A DNA stretch of 64,000 nucleotides, from contig JAIPBU010000007.1 in NCBI GenBank assembly GCA_021738535.1, positions 38,769 to 102,768 on the forward strand. Reading direction: 5' to 3'. The stretch is from Bacteroidales bacterium. GTDB lineage: Bacteria > Bacteroidota > Bacteroidia > Bacteroidales > VadinHA17. The position numbers and the translations under genes were made by a program. The notes under the pieces are model-generated. The model was not told the origin of the DNA. It worked only from the letters and a program-made list of their open reading frames with translations, and did not search any database. Below, piece by piece: positions 8,075 through 15,848 of the stretch; positions within the stretch are counted from its first letter, which is position 1; the number at the start of each line of letters is the position of its first letter.

Positions 8075-9250
8075 GTGACACATTTTATAGGAATACTGGT
8101 ACCGGTACTGATAATCATTGTCAGCAGCTTCATCATATGGCGAAGCACTGACGGGTTTGAGACAGCAGCCGATTTCCTGGGCAGGAAGATGAATAACGGT
8201 ATCAAAGGGGCGACCATCAATGCCATTGCCAGCAGCATGCCTGAGTTCCTGGCAACGCTGTTCTTTCTTTTTTACGTGGCTGACGAAGGGACTTTCACCG
8301 ATAGCCTATCGGGAGGACTGGGAATAACAGCCGGCAGTGCCGTTTTCAACCTTGTAATAATACCTGCCTCCATATTGCTTGTCTTCCGTTTCTCGGGCAA
8401 GAGCGTCAGCCTGCCCATCAGGAGGAGGATGATAACCAGGGACGGGCTTGTGCTTATACTGGCTAACATACTGATACTGGTGCTTATCAGCAAGCCGACC
8501 ATCAGGGCGGTGGACGGGTTTATACTGCTGGCCTTCTACCTGGTCTACCTGGTTATCCTCAGGCTTACATGGCAAAGGGAAGAAGCACCCGGCAGCAGCT
8601 ACTCACCCCCTGACATTGCAAAAACAGTCAATATACCCAGGGCAATAATGTGCATAGACCTTAACTCGTGGATACTGGGAGGCAAAAAGATAAAGGCCCC
8701 GCGGGCCTGGCTGCTCCTGCTGGTAAGCGTAATAGTGATGTCGGCCGGCACCTGGCTGCTGGTTAAAGGCACCAGCCTGCTCGGTGAAGAGGAGTACCCG
8801 ATATTCGGTAAGACATTTTACGGCCTTAACTTCCCGCTTATATTTGCATCGGTGCTGCTGGCAGCAGCTGCCTCGAGCATACCAGATACCATGATCAGCA
8901 TACGTGATGCCAGGAAAGGCAACTTTGACGATTCCATATCAAATGCCCTGGGAAGTAATATATTTGACATATCCTTTGCCATCGGTCTGCCCATACTGCT
9001 CTACACCCTTATCCACGGCAGCGTGGAGATGTCGGAGGGAGTAAGGATATGGAGCGTTACCACCTGGGTGATACTGTTCTTTATTAATATTATAGTTATC
9101 ACCCTGTTTATGTCGGCCCGCAAGCTGGGCTGGCGTTCGGGCCTGTTCCTGCTGGCTATCTACGCGGCTTTTGTCTTCTTCATCATAGAGGAAGGAGCGG
9201 ACAGGGAGTGGATAAGCAGGATCGTGTCAGAGGTAATGAGCATGGTTTAG
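8075..9250 (+). CDS. Na+/Ca2+ exchanger-family (CaCA) membrane protein
   Basis: The product is 391 residues, with a GTG start at 8075. About ten transmembrane helices are arranged as two inverted halves. Each half carries the family's alpha-repeat: 'GATINAIASSMPEFLATL' near residue 50 and 'AAAASSIPDTMISIRDARK' near 265, followed by 'NALGSNIFDISFAIGLP'. In the CaCA superfamily the acidic residue after S-x-P (Glu in the first, Asp in the second) coordinates the cation. It probably exchanges Ca2+ for Na+ or H+ across the inner membrane. Ion preference cannot be read from sequence. It may share a transcript with the GAF-like membrane protein upstream. Confidence 0.88.
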   Translation: MTHFIGILVPVLIIIVSSFIIWRSTDGFETAADFLGRKMNNGIKGATINAIASSMPEFLATLFFLFYVADEGTFTDSLSGGLGITAGSAVFNLVIIPASILLVFRFSGKSVSLPIRRRMITRDGLVLILANILILVLISKPTIRAVDGFILLAFYLVYLVILRLTWQREEAPGSSYSPPDIAKTVNIPRAIMCIDLNSWILGGKKIKAPRAWLLLLVSVIVMSAGTWLLVKGTSLLGEEEYPIFGKTFYGLNFPLIFASVLLAAAASSIPDTMISIRDARKGNFDDSISNALGSNIFDISFAIGLPILLYTLIHGSVEMSEGVRIWSVTTWVILFFINIIVITLFMSARKLGWRSGLFLLAIYAAFVFFIIEEGADREWISRIVSEVMSMV

Positions 9251-9254
9251 CAGG

Positions 9255-9447
9255 GACGAAGCGACTAAGAGACTAAGCGACTAAGCGACGAAGAGACGAA
9301 GAGCGAATAGCAAAGAACCATGTTTATAGATCTTGTAGATGCGGCATGCCTGCCGCATTAGCGATACAAGCAGAAAGGTGAACGAATAGCAGAGAGCAAA
9401 GAGACGAAGGGACATAGCGACTAAGGGACGAAGCGACTAAGTGACAG
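9255..9447. repeat. Degenerate 8-bp tandem repeats flanking a palindrome
   Basis: The 442-bp gap after the exchanger gene (9251-9692) holds runs of the 8-bp units GCGACTAA, GAGACTAA and GCGACGAA at 9255-9306 and again at about 9401-9447. A REP-like hairpin lies between them. They resemble the tail of the heptanucleotide array at 1429-1445, suggesting one repeat family in this part of the chromosome. No coding sequence is credible here. Confidence 0.7.
9332..9370. repeat. REP-like hairpin (TGCGGCA...TGCCGCA)
   Basis: This 39-bp element has perfect inner arms ATGCGGCA (9339-9346) and TGCCGCAT (9351-9358) around a TGCC loop. Outer arms CTTGTA (9332-9337) and TACAAG (9365-9370) extend the stem through a small asymmetric bulge. 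The two-stem layout with a GC-rich head is what REP elements mobilised by Y1 (RAYT) transposases look like; no such transposase is in this window. Confidence 0.65.
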
Positions 9448-9495
9448 ATAAACAAGAAGATACAAAATACAAGTTTTAGTATCAAGCCATTCCAG

Positions 9496-9519
9496 ATTAA
9501 CGAATTAACGAATTAACGA
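9496..9519. repeat. Short tandem repeat ATTAACGA x3
   Basis: There are three perfect 8-bp units ATTAACGA, with a fourth degenerate copy, in the gap upstream of the OMP gene. No function is evident. Confidence 0.8.
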
Positions 9520-9640
9520 ATAACGGGAGGTTGGACGGGGCGGGAAGACAGCCATACAGGTTCAGCACGGGAAAAAACAAGTTCAGGCTATTTATCTGCA
9601 GGCTCGTCCTTATTAGTTTCTGCAACATGCTGTTGCGATA

Positions 9641-9648
9641 TACTTTTG
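9641..9648 (+). promoter_or_regulatory. TAnnTTTG -7 element upstream of OMP gene
   Basis: TACTTTTG matches the Bacteroidota -7 consensus and lies 44 nt before the ATG at 9693. I could not pick a convincing -33 TTG at the right distance. Confidence 0.4.
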
Positions 9649-9692
9649 CTGTTGAATAAGAACAAATACTAACAACACAAAAGTAAAATATC

Positions 9693-10328
9693 ATGAAAAC
9701 AAAAATCTTAATCGCAGCAACAGCAGCATTCCTTATGACCTTACCTGTAAGCTCACAGATCAACAAGTATTCTTCAATGAAGAATGAAACCAAAACAGAA
9801 TTTTCCGGAGACACACGCATTTTTGCAGGTATGTCTGTTTCTTACACCAGTGTTGACCAACAACCGGCAGCTTACCTTGGAGCCAGAGCCGGGCTAAAAT
9901 TAAGTAACAATTTCAGTATTGGTATAGCAGGATCAGCTCTATGGTATGATTACAGGCTGACAGGCCTTGTTGACGAAGGTACTTATCACCTGGAATCAGG
10001 ATATACAGGCCTGTTCGTGGAATTCACCCAGCATATGGGTGAGCATGTGTCCATTAACCTGTCGCTGCTTACAGGCCAGGGCATAGCGATATACCGGATG
10101 GACAGAGCCTACACTGAATCACTGTCGTGGTATAATGAAAAGATTGACGAGGATACTTTTGGTGTGATGGAGCCGGGTATTGAGCTCTTATTCCGTACAG
10201 GAGACAAATTCAGTATCGGACTGTCAGCATCCTACTGCAGCACCTCACCACTACAACTGGCAGGATCATCACACGGTATGCTGGACGGTTTCAGAACAGG
10301 TATCTCATTCAGATACTCAATATTCTAG
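9693..10328 (+). CDS. Outer-membrane beta-barrel protein
   Basis: The product is 211 residues with a signal peptide (cleavage near 'PVSSQ'). After a short polar linker, residues about 40-211 alternate in amphipathic strands and end in '-FRYSIF', the C-terminal aromatic signature used for outer-membrane barrel insertion. It resembles the small porin-like OMP family of Bacteroidota. It is a single-gene unit: a -7 element lies upstream and a strong terminator hairpin follows directly. The LytS/LytTR pair comes next, so the barrel might be a target of that system, but this is only proximity. Function is unknown. Confidence 0.75.
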   Translation: MKTKILIAATAAFLMTLPVSSQINKYSSMKNETKTEFSGDTRIFAGMSVSYTSVDQQPAAYLGARAGLKLSNNFSIGIAGSALWYDYRLTGLVDEGTYHLESGYTGLFVEFTQHMGEHVSINLSLLTGQGIAIYRMDRAYTESLSWYNEKIDEDTFGVMEPGIELLFRTGDKFSIGLSASYCSTSPLQLAGSSHGMLDGFRTGISFRYSIF

Positions 10329-10346
10329 AAACACTTTACCTGCAGG

Positions 10347-10385
10347 AGAAGATGGTATTGAATAAATACCGTCTTCTTCTTTTTC
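10347..10385 (+). terminator. Rho-independent terminator
   Basis: A 13-bp stem, AGAAGATGGTATT (10347-10359) with AATACCGTCTTCT (10365-10377), pairs completely if one G-U wobble is allowed. The loop is GAATA and a T-rich run (TTCTTTTT) follows. It sits 19 bp past the OMP stop codon. Confidence 0.88.
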
Positions 10386-10428
10386 CGGTCACTAAATAAA
10401 TTATTTTTACATTTTATAAGGAGAAAAG

Positions 10429-11493
10429 ATGAATTTCAGAAACATCCATAAGATGATACCGCAAAAGCGCCTGCTAAGCATGCTGGCCGTTTTTTCTTTA
10501 TTGCTCCAGGCAATAATAATTTCCTATAATCACCTGAGCGGTTATTACGAAATAAAAGGACTATCAGACTACATGTTAAGGTTAGTATATAATTCAATCC
10601 TGACCTTTGCGGGTAGTGTAATTGTAGCTTATGCTGACCTGACGGTTATTAGATTTCTGAACAAGCGATTGCCATGGAAGGGTAAGGTAGTATCAAGGGT
10701 TACTGTGCAGTTTATACTGACACTTATTATTGCTTCAGTTATTGCAGTAATTATAACTTTTACAGCGAACAGTATTAATCCTTATACAAGTAACCTGAAA
10801 GCTGTCATAATAGATAATGTACTGATACTCTCAATAATAAATATTCTTTTAATGATAACCCTTGAAGCATGGATATTTTTTATTGAGGGCACCCGTTCTG
10901 CCAAAAAAGCTGAGGCACTGGAAAAAGAGCTTATAAAAATAAGGTTTGAGACCCTTAAGAACCAGCTCAATCCCCACTTCATGTTTAACAGTTTAAACGT
11001 ATTATCAGGATTAATAAACAGGGATACAAAAAAGGCACAGAAATTTATTGATGAGTTTTCACTTATCTACAGGTATGCGCTGGAGACACTGGAAAAACAA
11101 GTAGTAAGCCTGAAAGATGAGCTGGAGTTTGTAAAATCGTATATCTATTTACAGGAGTTAAGATACGGTGAAAACCTGCAGTTTGACCTTACTCTTAATG
11201 CAAATTTGAGTGACTATCTCGTACCTCCGCTCTCTTTGCAGGTCCTTGCAGAGAACGCCATAAAGCACAATATTATTAACAAGGATAAGCCCCTGTCAAT
11301 TTCAATTTACTCGGAAAACAACTACATTGTGGTCAGGAATAATTACCAGCTAAAGCAAAATATAAGACCTGGCAAAGGAATAGGTCAGGAAAACCTGGCA
11401 AAAAGGTATGCTATGATCAGTGATATGAAGCCTGAATTTATTATAAAAAATAACTATTATTATGCCAAAATACCGCTTATAGAATATGAATAA
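10429..11493 (+). CDS. LytS/YehU-type sensor histidine kinase
   Basis: The product is 354 residues. About four transmembrane helices in residues 15-150 are followed by a short coiled linker and the His_kinase domain: 'NQLNPHFMFNSLNVL' contains the phospho-acceptor His183. A HATPase-type domain follows with 'LQVLAENAIKHN' (N box) and 'GKGIGQENLAKRY' (G box). It senses an unknown signal at the inner membrane and phosphorylates the LytTR regulator encoded next, whose ATG overlaps its 3' end by 8 bp. It has an unusually good ribosome site for this genome (AAGGAG at 10418-10423, 5 nt before ATG). The membrane part has no recognised sensor domain. Confidence 0.93.
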   Translation: MNFRNIHKMIPQKRLLSMLAVFSLLLQAIIISYNHLSGYYEIKGLSDYMLRLVYNSILTFAGSVIVAYADLTVIRFLNKRLPWKGKVVSRVTVQFILTLIIASVIAVIITFTANSINPYTSNLKAVIIDNVLILSIINILLMITLEAWIFFIEGTRSAKKAEALEKELIKIRFETLKNQLNPHFMFNSLNVLSGLINRDTKKAQKFIDEFSLIYRYALETLEKQVVSLKDELEFVKSYIYLQELRYGENLQFDLTLNANLSDYLVPPLSLQVLAENAIKHNIINKDKPLSISIYSENNYIVVRNNYQLKQNIRPGKGIGQENLAKRYAMISDMKPEFIIKNNYYYAKIPLIEYE

Positions 11494-12253
11494 CCTTAAG
11501 ATTGTTATTATTGAGGATGAGGAAGTGGCAGCTGACCGCCTGGTGGATATGCTACATAATGTAAGCCCGGGCATTGATATTGTTGCTAAGATAGAATCGG
11601 TTAAAGAAGCTGTCAAATGGCTTACTGATAACAGTGCCGACCTGATTTTCCTCGATATACAACTGTCGGATGGATTAAGTTTTAATATTTTTGATTATAT
11701 AACAGTTGATATACCTGTAATATTTACCACTGCATATGATGAATATGCAATAAAGGCTTTCAGGATAAACAGCATTGACTACCTGCTTAAGCCCATAAGG
11801 GAAGAAGAACTAAGGCAAAGCCTGAAAAAATACAGGTCGCTCAGGGCAGCCTTTAAAACAGATATGGACAATGTGAAAGCCATGATAAAAGGAGAAGAAC
11901 CAGGGTACCAGGAAAGGCTCCTTATACAGGTGGGTAATAATTACAGGCTTATCGAGGTTAAGGAAATTGCATATTTCTTTGTTATGAACAAGGGGACATA
12001 TTTACGCACTTTCACGGGTAAAACTTATACCATTGATCACTCGCTCGACAAGCTTGAGCAGAGCATAACAGACCCCGCGACCTTCTTCAGGATCAACAGG
12101 AAATATATAATAAATATTAAATCGATTGATAAAATGGTAGCCTGGTCAAGAAGCCGGATTAAGTTGAGTCTCGCTCCTGCCAGTGATAAAGACGATGATA
12201 CTATTGTCAGCATAGAAAGGTCAGCGGATTTTAAGAAATGGCTGAATAGGTGA
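11486..12253 (+). CDS. LytTR-family response regulator
   Basis: The product is 255 residues. A receiver domain (1-125) has the acidic pair Glu10/Asp11, the phospho-acceptor Asp57 ('LIFLDIQL'), Thr in 'FTTAY' and Lys in 'YLLKP'. A LytTR DNA-binding domain (about 150-250) shows 'IAYFFVMNKGTYLRT' and 'FFRINRKYIINI'. It binds DNA as the output of the overlapping LytS-type kinase gene; the 8-bp overlap implies translational coupling. Target genes are not evident; the outer-membrane barrel gene upstream is the nearest candidate. Complete, with no oddities. Confidence 0.94.
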   Translation: MNNLKIVIIEDEEVAADRLVDMLHNVSPGIDIVAKIESVKEAVKWLTDNSADLIFLDIQLSDGLSFNIFDYITVDIPVIFTTAYDEYAIKAFRINSIDYLLKPIREEELRQSLKKYRSLRAAFKTDMDNVKAMIKGEEPGYQERLLIQVGNNYRLIEVKEIAYFFVMNKGTYLRTFTGKTYTIDHSLDKLEQSITDPATFFRINRKYIINIKSIDKMVAWSRSRIKLSLAPASDKDDDTIVSIERSADFKKWLNR

Positions 12254-12263
12254 GGGCGGGGAA

Positions 12264-12335
12264 GAAGATACAAGATACAAGTACGGAAGATACAAGTGGG
12301 TGATGCCTGTGTTTCAGTTAGATGCTTGTTGTGGG
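12264..12335 (+). repeat. Dispersed intergenic repeat, copy 4
   Basis: The same ~72-bp sequence as at 4230, 7169 and 7257, with CAAGATACAAGTACGG instead of CAAGAGACAAGTACGG near the start. It lies 10 bp after the stop of the response-regulator gene. Confidence 0.85.
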
Positions 12336-12368
12336 TGCGGGAAAAAGTAGATGCGCAAGATTTTGCAG

Positions 12369-12432
12369 TGGCGCAGGTCAGAGACCTGCACCAACGTATT
12401 TTTGCAGAGGCACGGGTCTGGAGACCCGCGCC
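12369..12432. repeat. Pair of REP-like palindromes
   Basis: There are two related imperfect palindromes in direct order. The first (12369-12393) has arms GCAGGTC/GACCTGC around AGA with TGG/CCA ends. The second (12409-12432) has arms CGGGTCT/AGACCCG around GG with GGC/GCC ends. Both are preceded by TTTTGCAG, so the pair is also a direct repeat. The arrangement is typical of REP doublets. It lies between the regulator gene and the following lipoprotein gene and argues against extending that gene upstream. Confidence 0.7.
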
Positions 12433-12462
12433 AGCTTATGGTTAACCAATACACAATATATG

Positions 12463-13311
12463 ATGCGGAAAGTAAAACTGGTACTTATGGCGGGGGTATT
12501 GTTGTCGCTTACAGCATGTTATTCGGATTATGTGCACCTGGATTACAGCCTGCACCACGGGGCGCGGTATAACAACGACAGTTCGAAGGTTGCTTTTGTG
12601 CTTTCGACAATGGCTTACAGGCCCGCTAAGGGATTAGCTGCCATGCCGGACGGCGGTATCTCTGAATACCTGCTTGAAGAGGTGAGCATCTATACGCTAG
12701 ATACACACAATAACACCATCAGCGAGGTTGCTGATGTGAGCGATATAGCAAATATCACGGGCGCTTATCGCAGTTCGCTCGATATAAAGACAGCATGGGA
12801 CGGCCAGCTGCTGTATTATAAGGCGGCACCGGTATCCGACTGGTCCTTTTACCTGGAAAATGCTGCAGATACAAAAGAGGACTCGCTCACTATCAATGAG
12901 CTGAAAAACAAATATTCACCCCCCCTTGTGATTGATACAAAAACGGGTAAAACAGGCAACAGCGATTCAATAACTTTTGCCGGAGCACTCAACAACAGCA
13001 AGAAGGTGGAGTTTATGACGCTCAGTAATATACTGTCCGAGATACCGCTGGCAGAGCTGGGACTGGAGATAAGTCTTATCTACCCCAAAGCGGACAAAAA
13101 GTATATCGGAGAAACCATTTACCTGGAAAACACCTCTCCCCTTTCGCGCCGTGCCGTGGTAGAACAGATAATTTCAGAACTAAGCGCAGATGAGATAAAG
13201 GCCTTGCTTACTGAAATGGATAATTACCAGGAGAGCCTGGAAGGGCAGGAGAGGGATGAATACAAAAAAAGGGCTGATAAGCTAAGGGAGATGATCAGGT
13301 CACTGCTCTGA
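12463..13311 (+). CDS. Lipoprotein of unknown function
   Basis: I chose the second Met of an ATGATG pair (12460/12463). The reading frame stays open further upstream, but there it only translates the REP palindromes. From 12463 the product is about 282 residues: a lipoprotein signal 'MRKVKLVLMAGVLLSLTAC' (Cys19), a mixed alpha/beta region with several 'LDIKTAWDGQLLYY'-like strands, and a charged helical C-terminus (about 225-282) that looks like a coiled coil. I recognise no family or catalytic motif. It is convergent with the penicillin-binding-protein gene and stands alone, so context gives no clue to function. Confidence 0.7.
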   Translation: MRKVKLVLMAGVLLSLTACYSDYVHLDYSLHHGARYNNDSSKVAFVLSTMAYRPAKGLAAMPDGGISEYLLEEVSIYTLDTHNNTISEVADVSDIANITGAYRSSLDIKTAWDGQLLYYKAAPVSDWSFYLENAADTKEDSLTINELKNKYSPPLVIDTKTGKTGNSDSITFAGALNNSKKVEFMTLSNILSEIPLAELGLEISLIYPKADKKYIGETIYLENTSPLSRRAVVEQIISELSADEIKALLTEMDNYQESLEGQERDEYKKRADKLREMIRSLL

Positions 13312-13328
13312 CATAGCAGCAGACTACC

Positions 13329-15587
13329 CTATTTCTTCTTCTTAAAGATCTTACGTATCAGTGAGCGGAGGGTTGTGCTCTTATCCTCAGTGCTGAGGGT
13401 GTCCTTTTTCTCTTTCTTACCGCTGAAGAGCCTTTCAAAGAATCCTTCCACTCCCTTGCGGTGCCAGGGCTCGCACTCGTCCATGAAATCATAGTTATCT
13501 TCCGGCAGGTCGAAGGGCAGCAGGTAGCGGCTGCGCAGCCGGCTATCCTGTTCGATATACCTCAGTAGTCCTGCGGTGACAGGCATGGCCAGTGCCGAGC
13601 CTGCCCCGTTGCCGCTGCGGAAATGCACCTCAGGCAGGGCGGCGCCCACCCATGTGCCGGCAACCAGGGCCGGTGTGTAGGCCACGAACCAGGCATCCGA
13701 ATAGTCGCCTGCCGTACCTGTCTTGCCCGCCAGCTCAGCCTCCACGCCGAAGCGTGTGCGCAGTCCTTCCGCCGTTCCCTGCTCCACCACCTGCTGCAGC
13801 ATTGCTGTGAGCTGGTCTGTTGTTTCCTTTGCAAAGACCTCGCGCGGACGGTAATCGCGGCGTTTATATATCTCGTTGCCATTGGCATCCGTTATACGGT
13901 TGACCATCACCGGTTCATGCATCTTACCGCCGTTGGCTATGGCGCCGTAGGCCCTCACCATCTCGTAGAGTGATATATCGATGCTGCCCAGGGCAGCCGA
14001 GGGCTCGTCCCTGCCCGGCACGGGCAGGTCGAGGCGATTGCATGTACCCACCAGGTTGCGTCCCCCTGTCCTGAAGTACAGGTCCACCGTGGGCAGGTTC
14101 ATTGAATGCGCCAGGGCGTACCACATGGCCACTGTGCTGTCGGGCGTTGATTGCCTGTCGTAGTTCTGCGGCTGCCAGTCGTCGTAGCCGGGATATTCCT
14201 GTTCACTATTCTCCAGGTATGTACAGGGCGGGAATCCCTCTTCCAGGGCGGTGGCATAGAGGAAAGGCTTGAAGGCTGATGCTGCCTGCCGGTGCGAGCG
14301 CACCATATCGAAGGGCAGCAGCCTGTAGTTATTACCCCCTATCCATGTAAGGACGGAGCCATCACGCGGATCGGTCACCAGCACCGCCGCGTTGAGCATG
14401 CGGTAGTAGTGCCAGAGGCTGTCGATACGACTTATTGTACGCACTTCGATGCCGCCATGGTCATACACCTGCACCGTGTTAACGACGGTATCAGATCCGT
14501 TCATGTCATCCCGATGTTGGTCGTACCACCGTTTTTTATCGCCGAAGCGTTGCAGCTCCCTGTCAAGCAGCTCCTGCATCCCTTCGAGATGCTGCGCCGC
14601 AGTACTTATTGCCTGTTCCTGCATAGCCATATCCAGGGTTGTGTATATCCTGAGGCCATCTTTTTCAAGGTCATATGAATTTCCACCGGCTCCTTCAATC
14701 TCATCAATAATTTCCTCCACTCTCTGCCGTACCCTGTACACGAAGTATCCGGCGGGTGTGTCTTTGTTCAGGTTGTTGTAGTCGGTTCCGAGGGGCAATT
14801 CCTTCAGTCTTGCCGCTTCTCCGGCGCTTATGCATTTGACGTCGGCCATGAGGGAGATGACGGTATTGCGGCGCTGCAGTGATGCTTCGGGGTTGAGTTG
14901 CGGGTTATAGAGGGTGTTGGCCTTGAGCATGCCGACGAGGACGGCCGACTCGTGTATGCGGAGGCTGCGGACCGGCTTGTTGAAGTACCTGTGTGCGGCC
15001 GACTCGATGCCATAGACATCCTCACCGAAGGGTACCGAGTTAAGGTAGAGCAGCAGTATCTCGTCCTTGCTGTAGACCTCTTCGATGCGCGAGGCTATTA
15101 TGACTTCTTTCATCTTGTTGATGACGAGCCCGAGGACGGCATGTTTTTTCCTGCCGTAGATATTCTTTACCAGCTGTTGTGTTATGGTGCTTCCGCCCCC
15201 ACTGCTTTTATCGCCCAGCAGTATTGTTTTGAGAAAGACGCGCAGGTAGCTGCGGGTGTCGTATCCCCGGTGTTCATAGAAGCGCCTGTCCTCGGTGGCG
15301 ATAAGAGCCTCTTTGAGGTGTTGCGGTACATCGTCCCACCCGATATTGGTACGGTTCTCGGCGAAGTATTTACCTATAAGACGGTCATCTGCCGAATATA
15401 CCAGCGAAGCCTCTTCGTTGCTGAGCTGCTGCAGGTCTGTTTTGCGCGGCAGCTTACCGAAGGCGCCGCCATAGACAAGGAGCACCAGGCTGCCACCCAG
15501 CAGTATTGCCAGGGAGAGGGCCCCGCTTATTAGCCTGAAGAGCAGTTTCCTGTTTTTATTCTTTTTGTTTGGTTTCTTTTTCGCCAT
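13329..15587 (-). CDS. Bifunctional penicillin-binding protein (class A, GT51 + transpeptidase)
   Basis: This enzyme polymerises lipid II into glycan strands and cross-links peptides in the periplasm. With the ATG at 15587 it has 752 residues: a lysine-rich cytoplasmic tail, one transmembrane helix (about 16-40), a GT51 domain with Glu99 in 'ATEDRRFYEHRG' and 'GGGSTITQQLVKN', and a transpeptidase domain with the SxxK serine Ser437 ('SAFKP'), 'SMN' and the KTG triad at Lys622 ('AGKTGTAGD'). The C-terminus is lysine-rich again. An exact minus-strand -7 element at 15617-15624 lies 30 nt upstream of this ATG, so the longer frame starting at 15641 would begin before the promoter and was rejected. 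It is a stand-alone housekeeping-type gene. Confidence 0.95.
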   Translation of the reverse strand: MAKKKPNKKNKNRKLLFRLISGALSLAILLGGSLVLLVYGGAFGKLPRKTDLQQLSNEEASLVYSADDRLIGKYFAENRTNIGWDDVPQHLKEALIATEDRRFYEHRGYDTRSYLRVFLKTILLGDKSSGGGSTITQQLVKNIYGRKKHAVLGLVINKMKEVIIASRIEEVYSKDEILLLYLNSVPFGEDVYGIESAAHRYFNKPVRSLRIHESAVLVGMLKANTLYNPQLNPEASLQRRNTVISLMADVKCISAGEAARLKELPLGTDYNNLNKDTPAGYFVYRVRQRVEEIIDEIEGAGGNSYDLEKDGLRIYTTLDMAMQEQAISTAAQHLEGMQELLDRELQRFGDKKRWYDQHRDDMNGSDTVVNTVQVYDHGGIEVRTISRIDSLWHYYRMLNAAVLVTDPRDGSVLTWIGGNNYRLLPFDMVRSHRQAASAFKPFLYATALEEGFPPCTYLENSEQEYPGYDDWQPQNYDRQSTPDSTVAMWYALAHSMNLPTVDLYFRTGGRNLVGTCNRLDLPVPGRDEPSAALGSIDISLYEMVRAYGAIANGGKMHEPVMVNRITDANGNEIYKRRDYRPREVFAKETTDQLTAMLQQVVEQGTAEGLRTRFGVEAELAGKTGTAGDYSDAWFVAYTPALVAGTWVGAALPEVHFRSGNGAGSALAMPVTAGLLRYIEQDSRLRSRYLLPFDLPEDNYDFMDECEPWHRKGVEGFFERLFSGKKEKKDTLSTEDKSTTLRSLIRKIFKKKK

Positions 15588-15616
15588 TGGGACAATGATG
15601 ATAATGGAACAGGGTG

Positions 15617-15624
15617 CAAAGATA
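15617..15624 (-). promoter_or_regulatory. TAnnTTTG -7 element for the penicillin-binding-protein gene
   Basis: Minus-strand TATCTTTG matches the Bacteroidota -7 consensus exactly, 30 nt before the chosen ATG. It decides the start codon of the gene. Confidence 0.6.
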
Positions 15625-15727
15625 GTTTTTCCTGGCAGCACCTGTTTGATAAACTATGGTTGATTTTTTATGAAAGGTCTGTTTGACCTGACCAAGCAGG
15701 TGATAAACATTGATGAATGGATGATTT

Positions 15728-15745
15728 AACCGTATGACAACGGTT
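15728..15745. promoter_or_regulatory. Inverted repeat upstream of the exopolysaccharide region
   Basis: AACCGT and ACGGTT, 6-bp perfect arms, are separated by ATGACA. The site lies in the 261-bp gap between the divergent penicillin-binding-protein gene and the first polysaccharide-side gene (15849). It could be an operator, but nothing else supports this. Confidence 0.25.
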
Positions 15746-15848
15746 TCTTAAAGTATTTATTGCCTATTTTCTTAAACTAAACCCACACAAGTATTGTTAT
15801 AGGATGTGAATGGAAAATAATGATTTAAAATTAAAAAATTAAACCTTT

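Noticed and set aside
12322..12462. Upstream in-frame extension of the lipoprotein gene
   Set aside because: It would translate the REP palindromes and place about 47 residues before a good lipoprotein signal.
14898..15533. 211-codon plus-strand frame
   Set aside because: Antisense shadow of the penicillin-binding-protein gene; no motif and no promoter.
15588..15641. Upstream in-frame start for the penicillin-binding protein
   Set aside because: It would begin upstream of the exact -7 promoter element at 15617-15624.
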